Below, piece after piece: positions 1 through 7,313 of a stretch of 60,661 nucleotides of DNA. Made by a program: the position numbers and the translations under genes. The notes under the pieces are model-generated. The model was not told the origin of the DNA, searched no databases, and was given only the letters and a program-made list of their open reading frames with translations. Origin of the DNA: Anaerovibrio slackiae (lineage in GTDB: Bacteria; Bacillota; Negativicutes; Selenomonadales; Selenomonadaceae); contig NZ_VUNR01000017.1 in assembly GCF_009695585.1 (NCBI RefSeq), forward strand, positions 1-60,661, given 5' to 3'. Position 1 is the stretch's first letter. Each line of letters opens with the position of its first letter.

Positions 1-128
1 CATGCTTCTTTACGGATATTCAAAAACCTGTTATACACAAACCTGGCGCATCCCAGTGTCTGATTGATTAGCTGTTGCTGTTGTTTAGTGGGATATATTC
101 TATACTGATAGCCTTTTTGCTGTAACAC
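1..128 (-). CDS. tnpB: TnpB, N-terminal fragment cut by window edge
   Basis: The reverse strand from a GTG at 128 stays open to the window edge for 42 codons. It reads like the N-terminal helix-turn-helix part of IS200/IS605-family TnpB, with the motifs YQYRIYPT and LGCARFVYNRFL. TnpB is the RNA-guided nuclease of these elements and the ancestor of Cas12. The GTG has an AGGAGG 8 bases upstream. An overlapping ATG two bases earlier hits a stop after 20 codons, so the GTG frame is preferred. The rest of the gene, including the RuvC residues, lies outside the window, so intactness cannot be judged. A second tnpB end on the same strand lies at the right edge of the window. Confidence 0.82.
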   Translation of the reverse strand, partial: MLQQKGYQYRIYPTKQQQQLINQTLGCARFVYNRFLNIRKEA

Positions 129-221
129 ATCGTTCACCTCCTGTCACTTACTATTATATCACCACTATGTTCTATTTTCCGCCTCGACTACTTGCGTAAA
201 TTCGGTGGACGTGGCATTCAT

Positions 222-244
222 CTCCCGCCTATAGAGGCAGGGAG
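222..244. repeat. IS605-type end hairpin
   Basis: CTCCCGCCT and AGGCAGGGAG form a stem of 5 and 4 pairs with one bulged A and an ATAG loop. The flanks (ATCTCCC before the stem, GGGAGT after it) resemble the hairpin at the tnpB 3' end at 60545-60578. On the plus strand it could be a right-end remnant of another element. Alternatively it is the left end of the element whose tnpB starts at 128. It is not followed by a convincing T-run, so a plain terminator is less likely. Confidence 0.45.
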
Positions 245-282
245 TCTTCTGTCACATTAAGATAAAAATCCATTTCTTTGCC

Positions 283-549
283 TTAATCCAATTCGTATTC
301 CAGCATATTGCCAGTATTCGCATCAATGGTGCACTCAGCATCCATGTACTGCCCATATTGGAAATCTATTTCGTATATCTCATGGCCATCATCCCAATCA
401 TGCTCTACCTTTGTAATAGTTGCCCCAGGAAAATACCTGTATACAACATCACACGCTTCGTCACGGGAAATCTGGGCACACGCCACAGATGCTGCCATCA
501 GGCAGCCTACTAGCACACTACCGAAGATCAGCTTCATTTTTCCTGACAT
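283..549 (-). CDS. Small exported PepSY-like protein
   Basis: This 88-residue protein has a clear signal peptide (KMKLIF, then a hydrophobic stretch ending VACAQ). The mature part is about 62 residues, with a helix (SRDEACDVVYRYFPGA) and an acidic strand region (WDDGHEIYEIDFQYG). That layout fits one PepSY repeat, which is usually periplasmic or extracytoplasmic and often inhibits peptidases or senses ligands. The family call rests on this pattern only. The start at 549 has an AGGGTG 7 bases upstream; an ATG at 537 is a weaker alternative. The gene follows hflX by 97 bases and has its own candidate -10 boxes in a tandem repeat. Confidence 0.7.
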   Translation of the reverse strand: MSGKMKLIFGSVLVGCLMAASVACAQISRDEACDVVYRYFPGATITKVEHDWDDGHEIYEIDFQYGQYMDAECTIDANTGNMLEYELD

Positions 550-573
550 ACGATCACCCTTTACCTTTCACAC

Positions 574-613
574 TATTATACTACCACTATTATACTACCA
601 CTGTATTACCACC
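574..613 (-). repeat. 14-bp tandem repeat, each copy with a TATAAT box
   Basis: Two exact 14-bp copies at 574-587 and 588-601 (minus strand GTGGTAGTATAATA) are followed by a degenerate third copy up to 613. Each exact copy carries TATAAT on the minus strand, 14 bases apart, directly upstream of the PepSY-like gene. This looks like a duplicated -10 region. No convincing -35 element was found. Confidence 0.55.
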
Positions 614-646
614 ATTCGCTTAACATCTCCTCATCGCTTGATTATA

Positions 647-2458
647 TTATCGCACATATTTCTGAAAAGACTCTGCATCGGATACAGGCATCTTCACGGT
701 CAGCAACGTTCCCTGCTCATCATAATCTATGGCCTCTACCTTGCCAAGATTGTGCAGCTCCGTCACCAGCGCCCCCTGGTCATAAGGAATACACAAGGTC
801 AGCGTTACCTGCCCCTGATTGAAAAAGCCTTTAATTTTTTCACGCAGCATCTTCAGTCCCTGCTCGTCCTTGGCAGAAATCACCACACCGTCCCTGCCCT
901 GCAGCATCCGGGCGGCAACATACTCATTATCCTGTTCTGACTCCGGCAGCTTATCCGCCTTGTTGAACACAAACACAGATGGTTTATCCTGGGCCCCAAT
1001 CTCCTGCAGGACTTCCATAACCGCCTTGATCTGCAATTCATAATTTGCATCGCTGGCATCCACCACATGCAGCAGCAAATCCGCTTCCACTGTCTCCTCC
1101 AGCGTTGCCTGAAAAGCACTGACAAGCGTATGGGGCAGCTTCTGGATGAAGCCTACCGTATCCGTCAGCAGGAGCTCCTGCTTTTCATCCAGCTCCACAA
1201 GCCTGGTAGTAGGATCCAAGGTGGCAAAGAGCTTGTCCTCTGCCAGCACCTCATCCCCTGCCGCCAGCGCATTCAGCAGGGTTGACTTCCCGGCATTGGT
1301 ATACCCCACCAGGGCTGCCGTAGGAATACGGGAATTTTTTCGCTGTGCCCTGTGCAGCTGCCGCTGGTTTTTCAGCTTGGCAATCCGTTCCTCCAGGTCA
1401 TGAATCCTGCCATGAATCCGCCGTCTGTCCATCTCCAGCTTTGTTTCGCCCGGGCCCCTTGTACCGATGCCGCCTCCCTGCCGGGAAAGCACCAGCCCCT
1501 GCCCACCCAGCCGTGGCAGGTTGTACCTGAGCTGTGCCAGCTCCACCTGCAGCTTGCCGGCAGCAGACCGGGCCCGCTGGGCAAAAATATCCAGAATCAG
1601 GGCTGTCCTGTCCACTACCCTCAGGCCGGTACTCATTTCCAGATTGCGCTGCTGGGAAGGGCTGATTTCATCATCCACAATCAGCAAATCCGCTTCCACA
1701 TTCTGTGCCAGCATGCCAATCTCATCCACCTTGCCCCTGCCCAGGAAAAAAGCATTATCAGGCTTCGCCTTGCGCTGAATTACCTTGCCTGCCACCTGCG
1801 CTCCGGCAGTCTCTGCCAGCCCCTTCAGCTCCGTCAGGGAATCCTCAATGCTCCAGCCACCGGCAGAAGCATTGTAGTCCACTCCTGCCAAAATCGCCCT
1901 TTCCTGCCGCTTTTCAGTTTCCTTCAGCTGGTTGCGCCCCATCTCCTTGTTGATAGCTGTCACCAGCTGCATCAGGTTGTAGCGGTTCAGGTCTCCTATA
2001 GGCAGTTCCTTGGTGCCATGCACCACATAGCCGCCGCTTTCCGTCAGCTCACCGCTCAAAAAAGCCATGCTGCCATATATCCTGCCATCCTTCATGCCGA
2101 TAGCTGCCATCACATCAAAGCGCATGCTGCGCAAAGATGACAAATCCGGTGCACTTAGCCTGGTATCACTGCTGGGGTGGGTATGCACGCACCGCACACC
2201 CGACAGGCGGTTTTCCGATTTGCGCTGCCTGATTTCCGGCAGGTCGACTGTCGCATCATCGCCCACGGAGACCTGCAGCACCTTGCCCTGGCGATTTATA
2301 TAAACAGCTACCTCACGCTGCAGCTCTGCCGTCACCGACAGCATCAGCTCAGCTATCTCACGGGTAACCAGCTGACCGGCAGGCACCGCCAGCTCATACA
2401 GCCCCTCCAGGCTTTCCAGCACGCTTTTCTTGATATTTTTCAGCTCACCATGTATCAT
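647..2458 (-). CDS. hflX: GTPase HflX
   Basis: HflX is a GTPase that binds the 50S ribosomal subunit and splits or rescues stalled ribosomes under stress. The protein has the HflX N-terminal domain ending in a glycine-rich segment (RLGGQGLVLSRQGGGIGTRGPGE), a coiled linker, then the G domain with G1 GYTNAGKST near residue 385, G3 DTVGFI and G4 NKAD. A further N-terminal region of about 190 residues (HTHPSSDTRLSAPDL) is the longer form common in anaerobic Firmicutes. The start at 2458 (603 residues) is chosen because GGAGG lies 7 bases upstream, and because the promoter at 2509-2537 would start the RNA near 2500, about where the longer frame (2497) begins. Confidence 0.95.
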   Translation of the reverse strand: MIHGELKNIKKSVLESLEGLYELAVPAGQLVTREIAELMLSVTAELQREVAVYINRQGKVLQVSVGDDATVDLPEIRQRKSENRLSGVRCVHTHPSSDTRLSAPDLSSLRSMRFDVMAAIGMKDGRIYGSMAFLSGELTESGGYVVHGTKELPIGDLNRYNLMQLVTAINKEMGRNQLKETEKRQERAILAGVDYNASAGGWSIEDSLTELKGLAETAGAQVAGKVIQRKAKPDNAFFLGRGKVDEIGMLAQNVEADLLIVDDEISPSQQRNLEMSTGLRVVDRTALILDIFAQRARSAAGKLQVELAQLRYNLPRLGGQGLVLSRQGGGIGTRGPGETKLEMDRRRIHGRIHDLEERIAKLKNQRQLHRAQRKNSRIPTAALVGYTNAGKSTLLNALAAGDEVLAEDKLFATLDPTTRLVELDEKQELLLTDTVGFIQKLPHTLVSAFQATLEETVEADLLLHVVDASDANYELQIKAVMEVLQEIGAQDKPSVFVFNKADKLPESEQDNEYVAARMLQGRDGVVISAKDEQGLKMLREKIKGFFNQGQVTLTLCIPYDQGALVTELHNLGKVEAIDYDEQGTLLTVKMPVSDAESFQKYVR

Positions 2459-2508
2459 CATACCGCCTCCAATCAGCGCTGACCTATCTTTATACATCTC
2501 TACTCCAT

Positions 2509-2537
2509 ATTATAGAACAAATATCACAGAATAGCAA
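2509..2537 (-). promoter_or_regulatory. hflX promoter
   Basis: The minus strand has TTGCTA (2532-2537), a 17-base spacer and TATAAT (2509-2514). Transcription would begin near 2500, about 40 bases before the chosen hflX start. This is a near-ideal sigma-A type promoter. Confidence 0.75.
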
Positions 2538-2581
2538 ATTTTGGGTAAAACAAATTTTATCTGCACTGGCAGGATAAATAC

Positions 2582-2630
2582 AAAAAAAAGCGGCTCCCGT
2601 AACAATGATGTACGCAAAGCCGCCTTTTTA
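2582..2630 (-). terminator. Terminator after cbiK
   Basis: On the minus strand GCGGCT pairs with AGCCGC, with an inner CGTA/TACG stem, followed by a run of eight U. A shorter T-run on the other side gives some bidirectional character. It closes the btu-cbiK operon just before the hflX promoter. Confidence 0.75.
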
Positions 2631-2650
2631 GAATTTAAGCTATAAAATTA

Positions 2651-3661
2651 TTATTCTGCTGCCTGACCAGTTGCTTCCAGTGCATCCCAGGCCGCATTGG
2701 CACGCTCTACGAAAACATTGCGGACAGCTTCATTTTCGCCCAGGCCATGAATGTATGCCTCTACCTTGATGCCTTCCTTCTCAAGGATGCTCTTGTGGGA
2801 GTCTTCCTCACTACCTGCCATGTCGTTGTTGGCGTGGTCACCGGCAACCATCATAAACGGCATAATAGTAACCTTCTTGATTTTCTTTGCCTTCAGCTTC
2901 GGAATGATGGTCTCCATGCTTGGCCAGCCCTCTACTGTCTCAATGAATACGTTGTCGTAGCCCAGCTCCTGCAGCTTCTCCTGAATCACTGCATAATAGG
3001 CATTGGCAATATTCGGTGTGCCATGAGCCATCATGACAATGCCCTCGCCCTTTTTCGTCTTTGGGAACTGGGTAGCAAAGGCTTTCAGCACCTCAGTCAC
3101 ATCGTCAGCCTGCTCCTCCTGGCCCTGCCAGTACATCAGCGGCGTGCCAATGGTCATCTTCTTGAAATCCTGCTTGTAGCTGTTGAACACACCCAGCTTA
3201 TAGTTATACTCCATGCCAGGAATAATATCCAATGTGGTCAGGGCAACCCTGGTATAGCCTTCTGCCTTCAGCTGTGCCAGTGCTTCCTCAGGGGTAGGAT
3301 ACTTGATGCCCTCATTGGCTGCCACGCGGTCAATAATGATGTGGGAGGTATAGGCAGTTACAACCTTTACTCCCGGATGAGCTGCCTTAATGCCCTCTAT
3401 GGTAGCATTAATAGTCTTGGCGCGGTTTTCTGCAAAGGTGGTGCCAAAGGTCATTACTACAATGGCATCCTTGTCAGCCAGTCCCTGCAAATCAGGATTC
3501 TCATATACCTGCACACCCATCTGGGATGCTGCCAAAAGGGCAGGAGTAGCGGTCTTCACCTCCGGGTTCAGCTCATAAGCAGCCTCGGAAGCAGCAGGGT
3601 TCACGGAAAATACTGTGCCTACGGCAACAGCAGCTACAAAAAATTTCTTCCAGTTCTTCAT
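2651..3661 (-). CDS. cbiK: Exported sirohydrochlorin cobaltochelatase CbiK
   Basis: CbiK-type chelatases insert Co2+ (or Fe2+) into sirohydrochlorin without ATP. The 336-residue protein matches the family in both halves: an N-terminal VVMTFGTTFAENR region and a C-terminal half with MMAHGTPN (the metal/base-handling histidine) and PFMMVAGDHANND. Residues 1-28 form a signal peptide (KK charge, hydrophobic core, cleavage near SEAAYE), so the enzyme should act outside the cytoplasm, as described for the periplasmic CbiK of Desulfovibrio. It is the last gene behind the btuF-D-C transporter genes, which carry a cobalamin riboswitch. The 201-base gap upstream holds a 7-bp hairpin (3696-3716) and a good AGGAGG; an internal promoter is possible. 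Substrate choice (cobalt, iron, a porphyrin or scavenging) cannot be decided here. Confidence 0.9.
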   Translation of the reverse strand: MKNWKKFFVAAVAVGTVFSVNPAASEAAYELNPEVKTATPALLAASQMGVQVYENPDLQGLADKDAIVVMTFGTTFAENRAKTINATIEGIKAAHPGVKVVTAYTSHIIIDRVAANEGIKYPTPEEALAQLKAEGYTRVALTTLDIIPGMEYNYKLGVFNSYKQDFKKMTIGTPLMYWQGQEEQADDVTEVLKAFATQFPKTKKGEGIVMMAHGTPNIANAYYAVIQEKLQELGYDNVFIETVEGWPSMETIIPKLKAKKIKKVTIMPFMMVAGDHANNDMAGSEEDSHKSILEKEGIKVEAYIHGLGENEAVRNVFVERANAAWDALEATGQAAE

Positions 3662-3862
3662 AAAATATTCCTCCTAAGAAAAAATACTATATATCTTCCT
3701 GCCTTAACAGCAGGAAAACTGACAACTTTTTTTGCAGCTCATACATTCATTGATTTTGACGGGCTGAATATTGCTCTGCTTTCAGCCTCTATAAAATTTA
3801 TATGCACAATGGTTTTTATTTGGTTAATTATCAGATAACCACTGAAGAAATTTATCCCAATA

Positions 3863-4891
3863 TCACTTCTCTAGGCTGCTGTTTTTGCGCAGCAGGTATA
3901 GGAAATAGGGAGTCCCCAGAAAGGCAGTCATAATGCCCACATTGACCTCCGTCTTTTCTATCAGCACTCTGCCCAGAGAGTCGCAGAACAGCAGGAATAC
4001 GCCACCTGCCACAATGCTGGCTGGCAGCAGGTGCTTGTGGTTTGGCCCCACCAGCATACGCATCATGTGGGGGATAATCAGCCCCACGAAGCCGATGCTG
4101 CCGCTGATGCAGACACTGGCCGCCGTTGTCATGGCAGAAACCAGCAGCAGTATCAGGCGGTATTTTACCACCGGCATGCCCACTGCCTTGGCCTCTGCCT
4201 CGCCCAGGGCCAGGATATTCAGGTGCCGTGCCATCAGCAGCATGATGGAAATACCTGCCGCAATGGGCCCGATGCCCATCAGGACATGCTCCCAGCGGCG
4301 ATAGTCCAGGCTGCCGATAGTCCAGAAAAGGTACTGCTGCAGCTTGTACTCATCCATGACCACCAGCAGGGCAGCCGTAATGGCACCCAGCAGCATGCCC
4401 ACCACCACGCCGGACAGCAGCAGTGTCAGCACGGGAATCCTGCCGTTCCTGGTGGCCAGGCCGATAGTCAGGAACACGGCGCAGATGGCACCTACAAAGG
4501 CAAAGGCCGGCATAGCAAACATGTTTACGGCATTTACCCCCAGGCTGATGGCCACCACAGCACCTACCGTAGCGCCGCTGGAGACGCCTATGATGCCCGG
4601 GTCAGCCAGGGGATTGCTGAAAATCCCCTGCAATATCGTGCCGGAGGCTGCCAGCCCCGCCCCCACCATAAAGCCCACCAGGGTACGGGGGGAGCGGATA
4701 AACATCAGCACAGCCTCCTGCTGGGCCGAGACATTTACATCCTGCAGCACAGGCAGCCCCAGCTTGTGGCAGCACCAGGCCGCCACCTGCAAGAAACCCA
4801 GGTCATACTGACCTGCTGACAGGGAAAAAACAAATGTCAGGAGCAGCATAGCGAATAGCACTATGGCTACCAGCCTGCGATGATACTTCAT
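3863..4891 (-). CDS. btuC: Cobalamin-type ABC transporter permease (FecCD/BtuC)
   Basis: This is the membrane subunit of a type II ABC importer of the BtuC/FecCD family, 342 residues with many hydrophobic segments. Family signatures are visible: FIRSPRTLVGFMVGAGLAASGTI near the N-terminal third, GIFSNPLADPGIIGVSSGA in the centre, and SGSIGFVGLIIPHMMRM, which contains the coupling region. The family imports vitamin B12, siderophores or haem. The cobalamin riboswitch upstream makes corrinoid uptake the best call. The start overlaps the end of the ATPase gene by 4 bases (ATGA), indicating translational coupling. Confidence 0.88.
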   Translation of the reverse strand: MKYHRRLVAIVLFAMLLLTFVFSLSAGQYDLGFLQVAAWCCHKLGLPVLQDVNVSAQQEAVLMFIRSPRTLVGFMVGAGLAASGTILQGIFSNPLADPGIIGVSSGATVGAVVAISLGVNAVNMFAMPAFAFVGAICAVFLTIGLATRNGRIPVLTLLLSGVVVGMLLGAITAALLVVMDEYKLQQYLFWTIGSLDYRRWEHVLMGIGPIAAGISIMLLMARHLNILALGEAEAKAVGMPVVKYRLILLLVSAMTTAASVCISGSIGFVGLIIPHMMRMLVGPNHKHLLPASIVAGGVFLLFCDSLGRVLIEKTEVNVGIMTAFLGTPYFLYLLRKNSSLEK

Positions 4892-5805
4892 GCTTCCCCA
4901 CCTCCCATTGATGATTTGCCAATGGCTTGTGCCGTTTTTTCTGCATTTCTATCATCACTGCCGATAATCGTTGCCAAAAGCCGCAACTTTTCCTCATCCA
5001 TAGGCTCCGGCAGGGTGTAAATATCCGCATGGCCCGTCTCCGGGTTGCGCCCCGACCTGATAGATACGCCGTAGCCATCGGTCAAAAGCTCATCAGTAAG
5101 CACCCTTTCCGGCACATCATCAGCAATAATCCTGCCCTGCCTTGCCAAAAGCAGCCTGCTGCAATACCTGGCGGCCAGGTTCAGCTCGTGGACAACCATC
5201 ACCACGGTTTTTCCCCGGTGGCACAGCTCCTGGCAGAAGCGGAAGATTTCCTCCTGATAGAACAGATCCAGCCCTGCCGCCGGTTCATCCAGAAACAGCA
5301 CCGGCGTCTGCTGGGCCAGCACCTTGGCCAGCAGCACCCTCTGCCGCTGGCCGCCGGAGAGGGCGCGGATAGGCTTGTCCGCCATTTCCAGCACCCCTGT
5401 GTATTTCATGCAGGCAGCCGTGATTTCCTTGTCCTCCTCACTCTGCTGCTGCCACCATTTCCGATATGGGTAACGCCCCGCCATGACAATATCCCGGGCT
5501 GTATAATCAAAGGTCAGCTCCACCTGCTGCTGGAGATAGGCAATCTTTTTCGCCAATTCCCTTTCCTGATAAGCCCCTATCTCCCTGCCTGCCAGCAGCA
5601 CCCTGCCGGACCACACCGGCAGGAAGCCCCGCAGGGCTTTCAGCAGGGTGCTCTTTCCGGCACCATTCTTGCCGATGATGCCCACAAACTCACCTTTGCC
5701 GATGCTCAGGCTGATATTGTCCAGTATAGGATTTTGCCCGTTATATCCGGCTGTAATATCTTCCGCCTGGATAATTGTATTACTCATCCCATCACTCATA
5801 CTCAT
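4888..5805 (-). CDS. btuD: Cobalamin-type ABC transporter ATPase (BtuD)
   Basis: This is the ATP-binding subunit for the BtuC-type permease. It has Walker A GKNGAGKST near residue 40, Q-loop YLQQQ, signature LSGGQRQR, Walker B VLFLDEPAAGLD and an H-loop (VVMVVHELNLA). The C-terminal 50 residues beyond the ABC domain are of unknown use. The start is uncertain: an upstream GTG at 5823 overlaps the btuF stop, while ATGs at 5805, 5799 and 5787 are all possible; 5805 has a GAGG about 12 bases upstream. The gene is translationally close to btuF and overlaps btuC. Confidence 0.88.
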   Translation of the reverse strand: MSMSDGMSNTIIQAEDITAGYNGQNPILDNISLSIGKGEFVGIIGKNGAGKSTLLKALRGFLPVWSGRVLLAGREIGAYQERELAKKIAYLQQQVELTFDYTARDIVMAGRYPYRKWWQQQSEEDKEITAACMKYTGVLEMADKPIRALSGGQRQRVLLAKVLAQQTPVLFLDEPAAGLDLFYQEEIFRFCQELCHRGKTVVMVVHELNLAARYCSRLLLARQGRIIADDVPERVLTDELLTDGYGVSIRSGRNPETGHADIYTLPEPMDEEKLRLLATIIGSDDRNAEKTAQAIGKSSMGGGEA

Positions 5806-5819
5806 ATATAAAGCATACC

Positions 5820-6809
5820 TCACTCTACCGCGGACAGATGCTGCTGGTCAGCCAGCTTGAACTCGTCACCATAAACGGTATAAGCAATCTCCTGCACGGC
5901 AAAGCAGAAATCCTGGGAAGCGGTATAAATATATGCATCCCTTGGCTCCCGGATGCTGCCGGACTGAATCGCCTTCATCTGCTGCAGGGCAGGGTCCTTC
6001 AGATACCTGTCCCGGAAGCCCTGAATATCAAAAGTGCCATGGGCATTGTAGGTCGGCAGGAAAATCATATCGGGATTCATCTGCACCATCATTTCCTTGG
6101 TCAGCTTATCCCCCCGCTTCAGGCCGTACTCCGACAGGCAGTTGGTTACGCCTGCCAGAGTGCAGGCATCATCGTAGATGCAGTCCTTGCCGCCGTAATT
6201 GTTCATCAGGGAAATCAAAAGTACCCTCTTTCTTGCCTCCTGGGGGATTTTATCAACCTTTGCCTTGATTTCCGCCAGCTTGTCATCCATCATGCTCACC
6301 AGCTTGTCACCTCGCCGGGGTTCTCCCACGGCTGCCGCAATCAGACGGATATTGTCCCTTATATCCGGCAGGTTTTTGGCACCCTTGACTACGACTACAT
6401 TAATCCCCATGTTCCGCAGGGATTCCACATAATCAATATCGCCCCAATCGGCGGCAATCACCAGGTCAGGCTCCATGGCGAGGATTTCCTCCACCTTGGG
6501 ATGGCGCACCTTGTTGGGAATATCCTTGCCCAGCTCCACCACATTGGAGCTGACAGGATCATCCACCAGCACGTTGGCACACACTACCCTCTCAGGTTTC
6601 ACCAGCCCCAGGAGGATATTGTCCGTGCTCATGGTGAGGCTGACAATCCGCTGGGGCTTTTCCTGGAAGCTCACCACGGTTCCCTGGTCATCCGTCACCT
6701 GATAGCCCCCTTCGGAGGCACTGTCCTGGCTGCCGCAGCCGCTGAAAAGCGCTGTCAGCACCAGCAAAAGCAACAGCAGCATTAAGCTTGCCGGATTCTT
6801 TCTGTACAT
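5820..6809 (-). CDS. btuF: Cobalamin-type substrate-binding lipoprotein (BtuF)
   Basis: This is a class III periplasmic binding protein of the BtuF/FepB type. A signal peptide ends in a lipobox (LTALFSGC), so the protein is probably lipid-anchored. The mature part starts with YQVTDDQGTVVSFQEKPQRIVSL, typical of this family, and contains EEILAMEPDLVIA. The ATG at 6809 (or the TTG codon just before it) is preferred because AGGAG lies upstream and the riboswitch terminator ends at 6838. An earlier ATG at 6836 would sit in the terminator U-run. It is the first gene of the cobalamin-controlled operon. Confidence 0.88.
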   Translation of the reverse strand: MYRKNPASLMLLLLLLVLTALFSGCGSQDSASEGGYQVTDDQGTVVSFQEKPQRIVSLTMSTDNILLGLVKPERVVCANVLVDDPVSSNVVELGKDIPNKVRHPKVEEILAMEPDLVIAADWGDIDYVESLRNMGINVVVVKGAKNLPDIRDNIRLIAAAVGEPRRGDKLVSMMDDKLAEIKAKVDKIPQEARKRVLLISLMNNYGGKDCIYDDACTLAGVTNCLSEYGLKRGDKLTKEMMVQMNPDMIFLPTYNAHGTFDIQGFRDRYLKDPALQQMKAIQSGSIREPRDAYIYTASQDFCFAVQEIAYTVYGDEFKLADQQHLSAVE

Positions 6810-6837
6810 CAATGCAAATCGCTCCTTTTCGCCCATT

Positions 6838-6872
6838 AAAAAAGCCCTTCCCCCACAGCAGAGGGAAAAGCC
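6838..6872 (-). terminator. Terminator of the cobalamin riboswitch
   Basis: On the minus strand GGCUUUUCCCUC pairs with GGGGGAAGGGCU (with some G-U pairs) around a UGCUGU loop and runs directly into UUUUUU. It stands between the aptamer and btuF, so it is the likely expression platform: transcription stops when cobalamin is bound. Confidence 0.8.
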
Positions 6873-6979
6873 ATCAACTTATAGCCCTGTCCAAAGGCTA
6901 CAAATCCCCTTCCCATCGCTCGCAGGTACTGTACACAGCCAGCTTGCCGCAGCATGGCTGTCATATCATTCGGTGATTG

Positions 6980-7132
6980 CTGAACAGGCAATTCTTCTGG
7001 CTTAGGTTCATGGCTTGTCTGCGCCTTCTCAGGTTTCCCCAATGACATAACTTATGCAGACTCGCTCCCCTTACAGCGGCGGGACCGCGCCGGCTTTGAC
7101 CGGCTTCCTTATTGAGTCTTTCGACACCTGTT
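6980..7132 (-). promoter_or_regulatory. Cobalamin (AdoCbl) riboswitch
   Basis: On the minus strand the conserved blocks appear in order. AAGGAAGCCGGU and AAAGCCGG are followed by GCGGUCCCGCCGCUGUAA and GGGGAGC, then AUUGGGGAAACCUGAGAAGG and finally a B12 box, AAGCCAGAAGAAUUGCCU. These are the core elements of the cobalamin riboswitch family. It lies upstream of btuF-D-C-cbiK. About 100 bases separate the aptamer from the terminator, a rather long linker. Confidence 0.93.
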
Positions 7133-7155
7133 CCAAATATTCATCTCCGTCCCTA

Positions 7156-7161
7156 ATTGTA
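7156..7161 (-). promoter_or_regulatory. Extended -10 box of the btuF operon
   Basis: TACAAT preceded by TGC on the minus strand forms an extended -10, about 25 bases before the riboswitch aptamer. The -35 region (TTTATT, 17 bases upstream) is weak. Confidence 0.5.
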
Positions 7162-7209
7162 GCACAAATTTAAGCAAAAATAAACCCTCCCACGAGAAAA
7201 ACAGTACAT

Positions 7210-7250
7210 AAAAAACATAAAAAACGCTGCCGCCCCGAAGGACAGCAGCG
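7210..7250 (-). terminator. Terminator after pckA
   Basis: CGCTGCTGTCC, a TTCG loop and GGGCGGCAGCG form an 11-pair stem (with G-T pairs) on the minus strand, followed by TTTTTT. It is a textbook intrinsic terminator about 60 bases after the pckA stop. Confidence 0.9.
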
Positions 7251-7313
7251 CTCTCACCGTGACAGCACATGCCATCACAGCAGTATTCAGTTTTCAAAAG
7301 CAATGCCTTGAAA

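Noticed and set aside
6838-7048. 70-codon frame through the cobalamin riboswitch
   Set aside because: No ribosome site, and it coincides with conserved RNA structure; more likely a chance opening.
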